DNA from: Megascapheus bottae
Taxonomy: Eukaryota; Chordata; Mammalia; Rodentia; Geomyidae
Length of the DNA: 64,000 nucleotides
Assembly (NCBI GenBank): GCA_024803745.1
Contig: JANJXV010000039.1
Location: 10,539,001 to 10,603,000, forward strand
Direction: 5' to 3'
The position numbers and the translations under genes are program-made. Position 1 is the first letter of the stretch, and each line of letters starts with the position of its first letter. The notes beneath the pieces were generated by a model. It worked only from the letters and a program-made list of their open reading frames with translations. It had not been told where the DNA came from and made no database searches. This document shows positions 44,243 to 54,785 of the stretch, in pieces.

Positions 44243-44426
44243 GGGCGCCGGGAGTTTGGCCTAGTGGTTAAAGTGCTTGCCTAACATGCATGAAGTCCCA
44301 GGTTCGATTCCTCAGTACCACATACATAGGAAAAAACCGTAAGTGATGCTGTGGCTCAAGTGATAGAACTCCAGCCTTGAGAAAGCCCAAGGACAGTGCT
44401 TGGGCCCAGGATTGGCAAAAAAAAAA
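44243..44426 (+). mobile_element. IDL-Geo-type SINE with intact pol III boxes
   Basis: Sense copy flanked by an imperfect duplication, AATATCAGTGATT (44230-44242) and AATATCAGAGAGATT (44426-44440). The left monomer keeps an A box TGGCCTAGTGG (44257-44267) and a perfect B box GGTTCGATTCC (44301-44311). The right monomer follows, then an A10-11 tail. By eye it is among the least decayed SINEs here. Confidence 0.93.
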
Positions 44427-44429
44427 ATA

Positions 44430-45105
44430 TCAGAGAGATTGGTCTCCAAGTCTGACTCGATTGAACTTACCAAATAACATTCTCCCCACTCCCACTCTGA
44501 GTTTAGCATAAATTGTTGGATGTGGAAGGTCTAGTTTGGAAAGCCAGTTAGAAACCTGGAGCAAATAGATGTACAATGCCCAAGAAGAAACCTTTTCATG
44601 AATTGAATAGCTGGATTTCTCACCAAAAAAAACCCCTGGTCCAGCCCTACCAAGCTGGAATTGCTATCCCCTTTAACTGCCAGGTATGTGATATCCAATT
44701 TCTTAGTCTACTCCATCCTCAACCATACCAGCATCTTGTCACCGACCTTCACATGAACATGGAAGATCTGCATTTTAGTGAGCATTCTCTCTTCTCTGCT
44801 GTCCTGATGCCCATGACTCTCCATAGAGATGAGTTTCTGACAAAGGGAGACCATGCTTCTATTTGGCTTACCAATAGCCAACTGGCAGCTATCTGTACAT
44901 ACTGGCTGTCAGCACTGATGTTTACATCCTGGCTCAAATTCATGACCCCCCCCCAAACCGTGTGAACTCTTTCAAGTGGATAATAGAGACCCAGAAAAGA
45001 AGAGAATATCCTCAGAACCAGCATTCAGTCTTGAGCCGTGGCTGTCACACAAGAATCACACACTTGGTGTGTGTTATTCTATAGTGTGTCAAAATGCCAG
45101 AGGTA
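44430..45105. other. Unique DNA with a 129-codon open frame
   Basis: The plus frame 44576-44965 is the longest one outside repeats, SINEs and low-complexity DNA. Its translation shows no signal peptide, domain or repeat that I know, and an opposite-strand frame overlaps it. I treat it as chance. Confidence 0.4.
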
Positions 45106-45420
45106 AAATGACCGACTGTGAAGAAAGGGTTTACTGTGGACCACAGTTTTGGAGACTCCATTCCAAGGTTGGTGGGTCCACTTCTTTGGGGGCCTCTTGG
45201 TCAAACCCATCATAACAAGGTCCTGTATGGGACAATAAGGACCATCTCATGGAAACAAGGAAGCAGAAAAGATGGACAAGGAGAAGCTGAGTCCCAATGT
45301 TATCTCCAGCTTACGTGTTCCAGCCCTTTCCCATCATGCCACAGGTTGGGGTCTAGGCCTTTCACATACGAATGGGCCTTTGTGGGGGATGTGTGGAATT
45401 TCAGGTCCAACTACATCGAC
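45106..45420 (-). mobile_element. LTR-like remnant (same broad family as 2866-3450)
   Basis: 'gaaagggtttactgtggacc', 'agttttggagactccattcc' and 'aaggaccatctcatggaaac' read as the reversed 3' half of that LTR group. No open frame is meaningful. Confidence 0.45.
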
Positions 45421-45869
45421 TTTGGAATAAGTCTTAGCGAGTTCCCTTCATCTCTCAAGTGTTGATTTCACCTTTCTGAGGAATAAGAGCACCTGCCAGG
45501 TAAGTTGTCTCTTTGTATGTGAGTCCATGGCTTGGTTACAATTGGCTCATATTCAAATAAAAGTTCCCCAAAGGCTCCTGTTTACAACACATTTATCTGA
45601 AATTTCTGCACTCTGTGTATGCTGGGTGTTGAGCAAGTCCGCCTGCCTCGACTGGCCTTCAAGAACCACCCAAGACTCATCTCCTTCCGGGCACTGAAGT
45701 CAGAATGCCAGAGACAGAAAGGTCCCTCAAGGTCACAGGCATTACTGGAGCCCCAAAACAACCACACACCCCTGTCTAGCTTGACTAGATGGAAGCAGAT
45801 AAACACTAGTAATGAACCTGTCATCTAATTTTGCTTATTTATTGTCATGAGAAGCCAGGAAAAGAATGA
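45421..45869. other. Unique DNA, no gene seen
   Basis: Opposite overlapping frames at 45582-45828 only. Confidence 0.5.
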
Positions 45870-46075
45870 CGACGTTAGTAATTATTAACACTTGTTGAGA
45901 ACTTACTATCTGCCAAATGCTGTTAGCAGTTGCATATGAAAGCTAAGTGGTAGAAAAGTATCATTATGCCTTTGCAGGCAGGCGCTCAGGACTTGGAGAG
46001 AAATAACTTTTGCAAGGTTCCCTTAGCTAATGAGGGACAGATCTGGGGTGTTATATGCAAGCACATGCTTACTGT
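45870..46075 (-). mobile_element. MIR fragment
   Basis: 'ttgttgagaacttactatct', 'gccaaatgctgttagca', 'ttgcaaggttcccttagcta' and 'gggacagatctggggtg' fit the reversed MIR order (tail end, core, A/B-box end). Confidence 0.6.
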
Positions 46076-46162
46076 GCTTTGTTGTGTTTCCTCAATTCAG
46101 GGAGAGCCACAGCCCCCCTCCCCAACTCTCCCAAGCCAGCTAATGGTAACGTGGCGAATGGC

Positions 46163-46259
46163 TTCATTTCCTCCCTCCCTCCCTCCCCCCTTCCCCCCTC
46201 CCTTCCTTCCTCCCTCCCTCCCTCCCTCCTCCTTCTTTCTCTTCCTCTTTTCTTTGTTT
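46163..46259. repeat. (CCCT)n/(CTTC)n pyrimidine tract at a SINE tail
   Basis: C and T only for almost 100 bp, merging into the next antisense SINE's tail. Confidence 0.95.
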
Positions 46260-46496
46260 TGTGCTGGTCCTGGGGCTTGAACTCAGGTCCTGGGTGCTGT
46301 CCCTGAGCTTTTTTTGTTGTTGTTTTGCCTCAAGGCTAGTACTCTCCCACTTTGAGCCACAATGCCACTTCTGGCTTTTTGGGGGGGATGGTTAATTAGA
46401 AATATGAGTTACATGGACTTTCCGGCCCAGGCAGGCTTCAAACTTTAATCAGCCTCCTGAGTAGCTAGGATTACAGATGAGGCCACTGACACCTGA
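46260..46496 (-). mobile_element. B1-dID-type SINE
   Basis: Antisense; 'ctggggcttgaactcaggtc' and 'gagtagctaggattacagat'. A (TTG)n insertion lies at 46310-46326. Confidence 0.9.
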
Positions 46497-46514
46497 GAAC
46501 CACTTAGTATCTAA

Positions 46515-46600
46515 CTCTCTGTCTCTCTCTGTCTTTCTGTCTCTGTATCTGTCTCTGTCTCTGTCTCTGTCTCCCCTCTCTCCCTCTCTCTCTCTGCTTT
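46515..46600. repeat. (TCTG)n/(TC)n tract
   Basis: TCTGTC-type units ending in CT repeats. Confidence 0.95.
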
Positions 46601-46729
46601 AAAATTAGCTATAAATGGCTGGCATTTAAAAATTAAACTTAATGTCATTAGAAGATGGCCCATCGTCATGTGTAAGCAATTGACACGTGGAGAGACCTAT
46701 TTAGAGCCAACAACAAAAAAATGGCTTTG

Positions 46730-46948
46730 TAGGTGGACAGTGGCTCATACCTGTAATCCTAGTTCAGGAACCTGAAATCTGAGGATCAAGGTTCGAAGCC
46801 AGCCCAGGCAGGAAAGTTCATGATACTCTTATCTCCAGTTAAACACCAAAAAAAGTAAGAAGTCAAACTGTATCTCACATGGCAGAGCACTCACCTTTAG
46901 AAAAAGAGCTCAGGGACAGTGCCTAGGGCTTGAGTTCAAGTTCTAGGA
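46730..46948 (+). mobile_element. B1-dID-type SINE
   Basis: 'cagtggctcatacctgtaat' and 'gaggatcaaggttcgaagcc'. The tail becomes (CAGA)n then (CA)n to 46986. Confidence 0.88.
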
Positions 46949-46986
46949 CAGACAGACAGACACACACACACACACACACACACACA
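46949..46986. repeat. (CAGA)n(CA)n SINE-tail microsatellite
   Basis: Three CAGA units then about 12 CA units. Confidence 0.95.
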
Positions 46987-48091
46987 ATAGTAATAATGAC
47001 ACAGATAAAATACACTATTTAGTGTTAGCTTTGAATAAACTCCACTTATGGATAAGCTCCTTTTAAATTATGGCAAAGAAGTTTTTCTTTGACAAAAGAC
47101 TTTCTTCTAAAAGGGCAAATAAAATAAGGTTTGCATTCTGGTGCTAGCAATCTTTTCAGAAGGCCTATCCTGAGCCGGAGCTTTTGCTATCTGTCTGCTT
47201 ATTCTCTGCTTTTCTTGAGGCCTTGTAAGAAGCAGAATCTCCTTGGCTGACCATTGAGGCAAGACTATTATCTGCTAGGTGACTGCATTATAGGAGGCTC
47301 TTAAATTGTATTTGGACAAAAAATAATTGAGCACCAGACAGAATAACAAATTTCCTGGTCAAGTTTGCTTCATACGTTTATCATGTTGTATGAACACGAT
47401 AGAAATATGAATACTTAAATCTTATCTCAGGTGTAGTTTATAACTGCATTAATCATGTACTGTATTATATATTTTTTCCATGTCAGTAAGATTGTGCAGA
47501 AAAAGATTCAATTTTCACTGCACAGTCAGAGTGTTTCAGATAAGTAAGAGGCCAGGGTGAAAAGCATTTCAATATGGCTTTCAATTGCAGACCCTAGAAA
47601 AGGGAAAGCTAGCATATATCAAGCAATATTAAGTAGGATCCTTTAGGCTCAGGAAAAATAAATCACTAAGTCTCTGCTGAGCCATCATCATGTTTGTTTA
47701 AATCAGATAAACACTTACAGACTTTTTACTTATAGGTGATCTACCCAAACTACCCAACAGCCATTGTGGAAGCCTGGGGCTAACCCTTTGCCCCAGTGCC
47801 CCAGTGCCTCAGTGGCACTGACTTCTGGTGTCTCTTGGAAGCTTGGGGAGGGAAGACCTCAGTCACCTTTGACCTCATACTGTAGAAGCATTCTTCCGGA
47901 TAGGAGTGGAGATGGGAAAATATTGCCTCTCTCCACTCCCTCCATGAGCAGGGTCTTAATGTGAATTCCAGGCTGACCTTGAGTGTTTGATCCTCCTGCC
48001 TCAGCCCCCTGAGTTCTGGGGTGACAGGTATATGGGACCTACTGGGCAAACTTTACCTTTTAAATAATTTATTTCTCGATTGATTGATTTT
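46987..48091. other. SINE-free unique DNA
   Basis: 47290-47700 is even AT-rich sequence free of simple repeats and possibly conserved. 47760-48050 carries overlapping short frames on opposite strands. No gene seen. Confidence 0.5.
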
Positions 48092-48318
48092 TGGTGACAC
48101 TATTGGGGCTTGAACTCAGGTTCTTGCACTCTTACTAGGCTTTTTTTTTATTTCACTCAAGGCTGGTGGGGTTCTACCACTTGAATCACAACTCCTCTTC
48201 TGCTTTGTGCTTGTTAATTGGTGATAAGGTCTCATGGGTTTGTCTGCTTGGGCAGATTTTAAACCATGATTCTTAGATCTCAGTCTCCTGAGTAGCTAGG
48301 ATTACAAGCAGGCATTTG
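48092..48318 (-). mobile_element. B1-dID-type SINE
   Basis: Antisense; 'attggggcttgaactcaggt' and 'gagtagctaggattacaagc'. Confidence 0.88.
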
Positions 48319-48345
48319 ACATGTTTACCTATTTATTTATTTACC

Positions 48346-48590
48346 ATTCATTCATTCATTCATCTAGGTACTGGGGCTTGAAGTCAAAGTCTTGCACTCT
48401 TGCTTACCTCTTTCCATTCAAGCTGGTGCTCTACCACTTGAGCCAAACCTCCACTTCCAGTTTGGTGCTGGCTAATTAGAGATTATTAGTCTCACAGACT
48501 TGTTTACACGGGCTGGTCTTGAACTTGATCCTCAGACTTCCTTCAGCTTCTTGAGTAGTTGGGTTACAGGCATATGCTAACAAACCTGGC
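48346..48590 (-). mobile_element. B1-dID-type SINE with (TGAA)n tail
   Basis: A (TTCA)n tail at 48346-48363 precedes 'actggggcttgaagtcaaag'; the left monomer shows 'gagtagttgggttacaggca'. Confidence 0.85.
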
Positions 48591-49462
48591 AACTTTGTCC
48601 TTTGAATATAAATTGACATCTTCAGATCCTGGCAATGTCTTTCCAAAACCCCTATAAGAGATTTTTAACGGTCTGCATTATTCTTTCCTAGTCTCCCAGC
48701 GTAGTGAAGCAGGGGTCATGGACAGAGAAAACCTTATTTCTGAAAGTTTAAGGAGAGAGGGAAAAAAAAATGCCAAACTGCAGGCCATAGAATAGAAAGG
48801 TGAGATGCAAAGACACAAATCATTTTCCAGTCACAAAAATTGCCAAAACAAAAAAAAAAATAGCAGCTTGCAGCTGTGCCCATCAGGGACAGAAAACATT
48901 AAACACATGTTAAATAACAAATAGGAGACTTAAATATAGCTAAAAATGGACCTTATTCTGAATCAATCATGCAAGCTGCGTCTTAACCATCCTGAGAAAT
49001 GTAATCGATCATGTGAAATCTGCCAAATTTGTATTTTTTTTAAAAAAAATCAATAGTGTGTGCCTCTGCTTTGCAAGTGACAACGCTGGTTGGTTGGTTG
49101 GTTGGTTGGTTCAGTTTCCCCCTCCCCCTCGCCCCTCCCCCTCCCGCCCACAGGACTACAGCTGGATTTAAGAAATTTCACTTCAGTTGAAGGCAAGCAA
49201 GACATGCATTTGAATAAGTCTCTTTTTTGGGGGGTGGTTAAAAATTATTTAGCATTCACTTTCCACTGCCTTAGCATTTCACATTTCTTTCTTTTTGAAC
49301 ATGTGAAGACGTTGGCTCATTTATTCTGAATCTTTATTTTTTGTGTGTGGAGACAACATAAAATCATTCCTCTCATATTTCCCATCCAATTTTAGCCTTG
49401 GAGCTACAGCTAGCTCCGTGGTGGTCAAACACCTCCTTCCTGGTGCATAAGATGGCTACAAG
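48591..49462. other. AT-rich unique DNA, (GGTT)n and a C-rich run
   Basis: 48820-49060 is even AT-rich, repeat-free sequence. A (GGTT)6 run sits at 49088-49111, followed by a C-rich stretch 49118-49150. The 79-codon frame here reads through both and is not supported. Confidence 0.5.
49118..49150 (-). other. C-rich run, G-quadruplex-prone on the minus strand
   Basis: Six C runs of three to six separated by one or two bases, including CCCCTCGCCCCTCCCC. Confidence 0.7.
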
Positions 49463-49925
49463 AGGAAGAAAGGAAAAGGGGAGAGGGGGAGGGAGGGAGA
49501 AAGGAAGGAAGGAAGGAGGGAGGGAGGAAAGAAGGAAGAAAGGAAGAAAGAAAAGTAGGAATAAAGGAGGCCATTAGGAAGGCAAGAAAGAGAAAGAAAA
49601 GTAGAAATAACGGAAGGAAAGAGGAAGAAGAGAGGAAGGCAGGAAGGTGGGATTAAAGGAAGAAGGAAAGAAGGTAGCAAAAGAGGAAGAAAAAGGAGGT
49701 AGAATGAAAAGGAAGAAAGGTAGAGAAAAAGGAAGAAGAAAGAAATGAAAGGAAAAAGGTTGAAAGAAAGAAGGGAGGAAGATAGAAAAGAAGGAGGGAG
49801 GGATGGAGGGAGGGAGGGAGGAAGGAAGGAAGGAAGGAAGGCTGGCAAGAAAGAAAGAAAAAGAAAGAAAAAAGAAAAGAAAAGAAAAGAAAGCTAGCAA
49901 GCAAGCAGGCAGGCAAAAAGGAGGG
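49463..49925 (+). repeat. Homopurine (GGAA)n/(GAAA)n tract
   Basis: About 460 bp with few pyrimidines. Minus-strand frames of 87-130 codons (Phe/Leu/Pro/Ser) arise only from this tract. Confidence 0.95.
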
Positions 49926-50049
49926 ACATCATCTTTTAAAACAAGAAGACCAAATAAATCTACAGAAAGAAAATTCAGATCAACCCTTCTGGGTCAGAGT
50001 TTTGGTTGAGCTTCTGAGTCTTTCTCCATGGATGCCTGCTAATTCATAG

Positions 50050-50152
50050 GAGAGAGAGAGAGAGAGGTGAGAGGAAAGGAGGGAGGGAGGAAGGGGAGAG
50101 AGAAAGGAAGAGAGGGAGGGAGGGAGAGGAGAGGAGAGAGAGGATGGGGAGG
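50050..50152 (+). repeat. (GA)n/(GGGA)n purine tract
   Basis: AG-only sequence just upstream of a SINE. Confidence 0.9.
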
Positions 50153-50178
50153 TAGCAATTTTTTTAAACCCATGAACT

Positions 50179-50406
50179 TTTTTTTTTTCAGTTGTGGGGC
50201 TTGAACTCTGGGCCTGGACATTGTCTCTGAGCTCTTCAGCAAAAGGCTACCTCCCTATCCCTTGAGCCACAACACCACTTCCCATTTTCTAGTGGTTAAT
50301 TGGGGATAAGAGTCTCCACGGACTTCAGTGCTGACTTTGAATGGTCACCCTCAGATCTCAGCCTCGTGAGCAGCTAGGATTATGGGAGTGAGCCACTGCA
50401 CCCAGT
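50179..50406 (-). mobile_element. B1-dID-type SINE
   Basis: Antisense; a T10 tail then 'gttgtggggcttgaactctg'. The copy shares 'gctacctccctatcccttga' with the SINE at 1580-1828, suggesting one subfamily. Confidence 0.88.
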
Positions 50407-50980
50407 TTCCATGAGACGTTTTACCATTTTTAACATCGGTCGCTTGCACGGGGGCAATCTGGTGGCACCATCTTTTACAATCTTCAACCTTGCACTGAAA
50501 GGCTATTTGTGAGCAGCAGTGGTTGTGCTTTATGTGTTTTTTTGTTTGCCATATTTCGCTTTTTTTTACCCTCTGCTTTTATTTTTTCAATTTAATTTTA
50601 TTTTCAGGGTGATGTGCACAGGGGTCACAGTTATATACGTAAGATAGTGAGTACTTTTCTTGTTGAACCCTCACTCCCATGCTTTCCTCTCACTTTCCTT
50701 CCCTGACCCCCACCCCCACCCCAAGCTGTAGAGTTCATTTCCAACATGCTGTCATGTGTGTGTCACTGGTACATTGCTTCGCCCTTTACCCTTTGTCTTT
50801 ATTTGTTTTTTTGTCATTGGCAAACAGTTGCAAGGAGTTTAATGTCTCGTGGAAAGACAATTGTGGGGAGACTGATGTGTGGGGCTCTTCACTCAGTAAA
50901 GAAAAGAAGCTGATGAAAATGTTGTCTTCCTCTAGAGTCCTAGCCGATGTTCTCCGTTCTTCTGGAATATTCCAAAGACC

Positions 50981-50984
<4 letters not shown>
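50407..50984. other. Unique DNA around an unnamed repeat copy
   Basis: Apart from the repeat at 50582-50712 nothing is recognised. The frame 50679-51053 includes C-rich and (CA)n DNA. Confidence 0.45.
50582..50712 (-). mobile_element. Unnamed retroposon 3' end, copy 4 (reverse)
   Basis: On the minus strand it reads 'ggttcaacaagaaaagtact', a TAACTGTGACCCCTGTGCAC block, CATCACCC, then AATAAAATTAAATTG-type tail. It also includes a purine-rich upstream part, the most 5' sequence seen in the four copies. Confidence 0.6.

Positions 50985-51036
<52 letters not shown>
50985..51036. repeat. (AC)n microsatellite
   Basis: About 26 AC units, no SINE attached. Confidence 0.98.
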
Positions 51037-51040
<4 letters not shown>

Positions 51041-51384
51041 CATGGAACTTTGAGGGCAAAAATATGTGGTGTCTAAAGAGGAGAGACGAGGGGAGGGGTG
51101 AAAAATCCAGGCAGGAGGGAACTCTAATGGGGAGTCTTTGAGAAGCATGGGGTGTGCACACTTCCAGAAGGGGGGTTTCCAGACCCCATGGCATCCTCTT
51201 CTGCCCCCCACACAGAGCATTTCTGCCGAGCTGTGCTCAGATGGGGGCTCTCCAAAGTCACTAATGGTCTGATGTACTGAGAAGTCATAAATATGGAACA
51301 CACTGGCCGCTGTTTTCACTCCTGTACTTCAAGGATGGAGGAGGGGGGGTTTGCAGACAGTGAGACACACAAGCCACCAGCTGG

Positions 51385-51660
51385 GAAAGAGAGGAAACAT
51401 GAGGGAGGGAGGAAGCAAGGACTTCCAATGCAATACAAGGAAAAGGAAGGAGCAGAAAGAAAAAAAGAAGGAGGAGAGGAGGGAAGAGAAACAGAAGGGG
51501 TGGATAGAGGGGATGGCAGAAAGAAGAAAGAGGGGAGGAGAGAGGAAAGGAGGAAGGCAGGCAGGAGAGCAGAAAGCCAAGTAATCCAAAAGGAAGACAG
51601 GAACGAGAAAAGGAGGGAAGTCAGGGAGGAAGGAAGGGAGGGAGAAGGAGAGAAGACTCG
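51385..51660 (+). repeat. Homopurine tract
   Basis: Irregular GGAA/GAGG sequence; explains the Glu/Lys/Arg-rich 123-codon frame 51293-51664. Confidence 0.95.
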
Positions 51661-52180
51661 TTAAGTGAGAACACGTTTAGCATCTGGTCGCCCCAGAGAA
51701 TTGATTCCCAGAAGGGAAATTCTCAATGACCACCTCCTTCTGACTGGCAACCGGAAACAGAGGAGAGAGGCTCATCCAGGTGGTGAGATCTCCTTCTTAG
51801 GGAAAGTTCTGGTTGATTCCAGCTGTGAAAAATCAATTGGATTTGCCTCCCCCCCCCCAATCCTACCCAGCTATCACGTGTACCCCAAAGGCAAATTGTT
51901 TTGAATTTTCTAGTGGGAGATTACGAAGCAGAAACAGAAAAACTCTTATTTGCAATCTAGGTGGTATACCATAGTACACCTTTGATGGAAGAGAAGGGGA
52001 GAGGGGAGGAGAGGGGGGGAGGGGAGAGGGGAGGGGGAGGGGGAAAGTGTCTGCCACAGAATAGCCCAAACAATGCTGAACAGATGAACAAATTCACATC
52101 TGAAATATCTTTTTATTAAAACCCCAATGCCGCCCTGCCTTCCTAGTTTTGAATATCAGCAAATACCCTCTCTCTCTCTC
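51661..52180. other. Unique DNA with a G-rich purine run
   Basis: A C10 run sits near 51849-51858. 51990-52046 is GGGGA/GGGA-rich and quadruplex-prone. No gene is seen. Confidence 0.5.
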
Positions 52181-52200
52181 TCTCTCTCCCTTCCTCCCTC
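52165..52200. repeat. (CT)n microsatellite
   Basis: About 11 CT units followed by CCTT-type sequence. Confidence 0.95.
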
Positions 52201-53075
52201 TTAAAGTATATATTCTTTTAATAATGCCTGGGACTTTTGGGTTCAGTCTTTTGCTTTGTGTGCTCCCTCCCCACCCATCTCTTCTTTTCTTTTCTAATAT
52301 TCCTCTTTTATCTTGCCCAATGTGATTCATTTCTTCAGGATCTCGTTGGGTTTTTAAGTCATCAATTACTCAAACTTTGTGGACCTATCTCTCCTCAGCC
52401 ATCTGGACCCCATACCTTATTTTCAAGCATGTTCCAAATAATGACAACCTTCTTCTTGCAATTAATTTATGGGCTGTGGGGACCATTTATCATTTGTTAT
52501 CATGCACTTGCATTTGATCTCTCCTATCTTTCTTCTGCATCTGCAACCGTGCTATATAAATCTTCCCCTCTTCTATTGTCATGGTAGTCAAGATATATAG
52601 GTATAATTCCCTATTAGTTCCACAAAACTGACCTTAATTTCTAAAAATGGTATCAGATGTGAATAAAGTTTGGTAAGATGATTTGTTTTGATTTACTTTG
52701 TACCACTTATCTTGGAGCTTCCTTCTCACTTTTTTTTTTAAATCTAATTTAGACAGTCCAGTCTTGCAAGAGCTGGGGTACGATTTATCCATTCCCTATT
52801 CTGCTGAAGCTTTTCCTCCACACAGATAAGGCTGGAGAGATTTTGGAGGGTAATATGATGGCTGGCGCATGAAGCCACTTAAGGCTGGTGTATGTTGTTT
52901 TCAGATTTATTCAAGCTGACCACCAAATATCCTGGTTTGTTTTTTTACTATGAGTATTTTTGAAGATTGTGACTCTTGTCAACTCATTAGGTGTTGCATG
53001 CGAGATTTATATAACCAAATTAAACCAAATTAAAATATCCTTGTCTTGTTGTTGCTCTGTCAACAAATCGGAATG
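52201..53075. other. Even AT-rich unique DNA
   Basis: 875 bp with no recognised repeat except a T-run at 52731-52739. Frame 52237-52587 (116 codons) shows only hydrophobic chance composition. Possible conserved non-coding DNA. Confidence 0.45.
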
Positions 53076-53303
53076 ATGGCTGCGTGTGGGTGGCTCTCAC
53101 CTGTCCTGGCAACGCAGGAGACTGAGATGTGAGGATCTTGGTTCAAAGCCAGCCGAGGCAGACAAGTCTACGAGACGCTTATATCTAATTAACCACCAAG
53201 AAAGACAGAAATGCAACTATTGCTTACGTGGAAGAGCACGAGTCTTGTGCAAAAGAGCTCATAAACAGTGCCCGGGCTCTGAGTTCAAATCCCAATGTGT
53301 GGA
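53076..53303 (+). mobile_element. B1-dID-type SINE
   Basis: 'ttggttcaaagccagccgag' and 'ctaattaaccaccaagaaag'; the right monomer is worn. Confidence 0.85.
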
Positions 53304-53338
53304 GTTCTTTAAGGGTTTGAGGTTTATAGAATAGAATT

Positions 53339-53341
<3 letters not shown>

Positions 53342-53369
<28 letters not shown>

Positions 53370-53457
53370 TGTTTTACATAAACAGACTTCCATCCAAATG
53401 AAGCAATGCTAATTAAGTAATACACACACACACACACACACACACCACACACACACC
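53342..53457. repeat. (TG)n and (AC)n arrays 50 bp apart
   Basis: TG units at 53342-53369 and AC units at 53421-53457 are complementary in reverse, so they could pair across a 50-bp loop. Confidence 0.9.
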
Positions 53458-54497
53458 AGGCCCAGATGCTTATTAACACTTTTCGGGATCCCGGATTGTA
53501 GAGAATGTGCAGTTTGCAATGAAGTCATTTTGAGACTGGAAACACCTTTATTGGGATAACGGAGACATGGCCCATTCCTTGGGTGAGGTGTGTGGGGGGA
53601 GAGGGGAGGGAGTTCCCCTCTTCCTCTTTGGGAGGCAGTCTACCTGCTCATGGCCTGCCCACATCTGGGAGCAGCTGGCTCCAGGGTAGCCCCACAGCCA
53701 TGAGAAATATATCCACAGAGTCACACAAAATGAACTCTGGGTGATTGGCAAGTTCAATCCATTGGATTTTGCCTCTTTTTTTTTTTTTTCCTTTTGTCTA
53801 TTTTCTCTGTTGCAGTTTTCGTTTGTCTTGAAGTTACCTATCAGCATGAAGACTTCTAGAAAGGTCTGTACCAAGCAGAAGACGATATCCTGGATTCCAG
53901 GGAGCCATGAGCCAGGAAGAGGAGCTGGTGACTTCACTGTGGGCCTCCGATTCAAATGGGGGAGGAGGAGGAGGAGTCATAAAACAGGGCAGCACCCTAT
54001 AAAACTCTGCATTTCCTAAGACAAATATTGCTGTATGCATTCCCGTCCCTGGCACTATGTTAACTGTAGAAAGAAATGAAAACAGTTTTACTGACCTCCT
54101 GGGACCTATAAAGGCTATTTCTGAGTCTGAATCTTGCTGTTTAATTTAATCATTTATTATATTAATATTCAAATGGGCTGCATCTTATTAGCAACTGCAA
54201 AGACGAGAGTAGGCCTGAAATAAATATCTAATTATGCTTTTGAAGAGAGGGGTTCTACAGACTTGGGTATGTGTGCTGTGCTAAGAGAAGAGTTCATTTG
54301 CAGGTTTTATTTTATTTTTTTTTCTGCAGAAATCAGCAATTTGAGGCACACACACACACACTCTCACTTTCTCTCTCGCTCTTTTTTTTTTCCACTCGCT
54401 CTGTTTAAGGAAATAAAAACAAAGATTGAGTATTTCCTAAGAGATTTAAGCAGCAAGTCACCATTCTATCCCTGTGGTCTTGGAATGCTGGGGCTTG
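53458..54497. other. SINE-free unique DNA
   Basis: The 135-codon minus frame 53548-53955 is opposed by a 92-codon plus frame and has no domain. 54065-54250 is even AT-rich sequence that may be conserved. Short CA and CT runs at 54347-54390. Confidence 0.45.
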
Positions 54498-54502
54498 TAC
54501 TT

Positions 54503-54571
<69 letters not shown>

Positions 54572-54620
54572 CAGACACAGAGACAGACAGACAGACAGAC
54601 ACAGAGACACCGAGAGACAA
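54498..54620 (+). repeat. (GA)n then (CAGA)n tract
   Basis: About 35 GA units followed by CAGACAGA and CACAGAGA. Confidence 0.97.
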
Positions 54621-54785
54621 AGAAAGAACACTTTTGATGACTAGCCTGCCCATTTCAATGACCCCATATTCCTATTGAAAGAGGGGTGTGGAAGAAAGGA
54701 TATCCTTTTGGAAATGTATTTCTTTGAGCTTAACACGCTTTTTTTTTTTAACGTGAAGATTCCATTATTTTTCTATCTGCATCGC
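54621..54785. other. Short unique spacer
   Basis: No feature except a T-run at 54740-54749. Confidence 0.5.

Noticed and set aside
44243..44310. A genuine tRNA-Ala gene
   Set aside because: The A and B boxes fit, but the element continues into a second monomer and an A tail with target duplications, so it is a SINE.
44576..44965. 129-codon plus frame in unique DNA
   Set aside because: It is the longest frame outside repeats, but shows no recognisable domain, overlaps an opposite frame, and is within the length expected by chance in 64 kb of six-frame sequence.
53548..53955. 135-codon minus frame
   Set aside because: It crosses T-run and G/C-rich patches, is opposed by a plus frame, and resembles nothing known.
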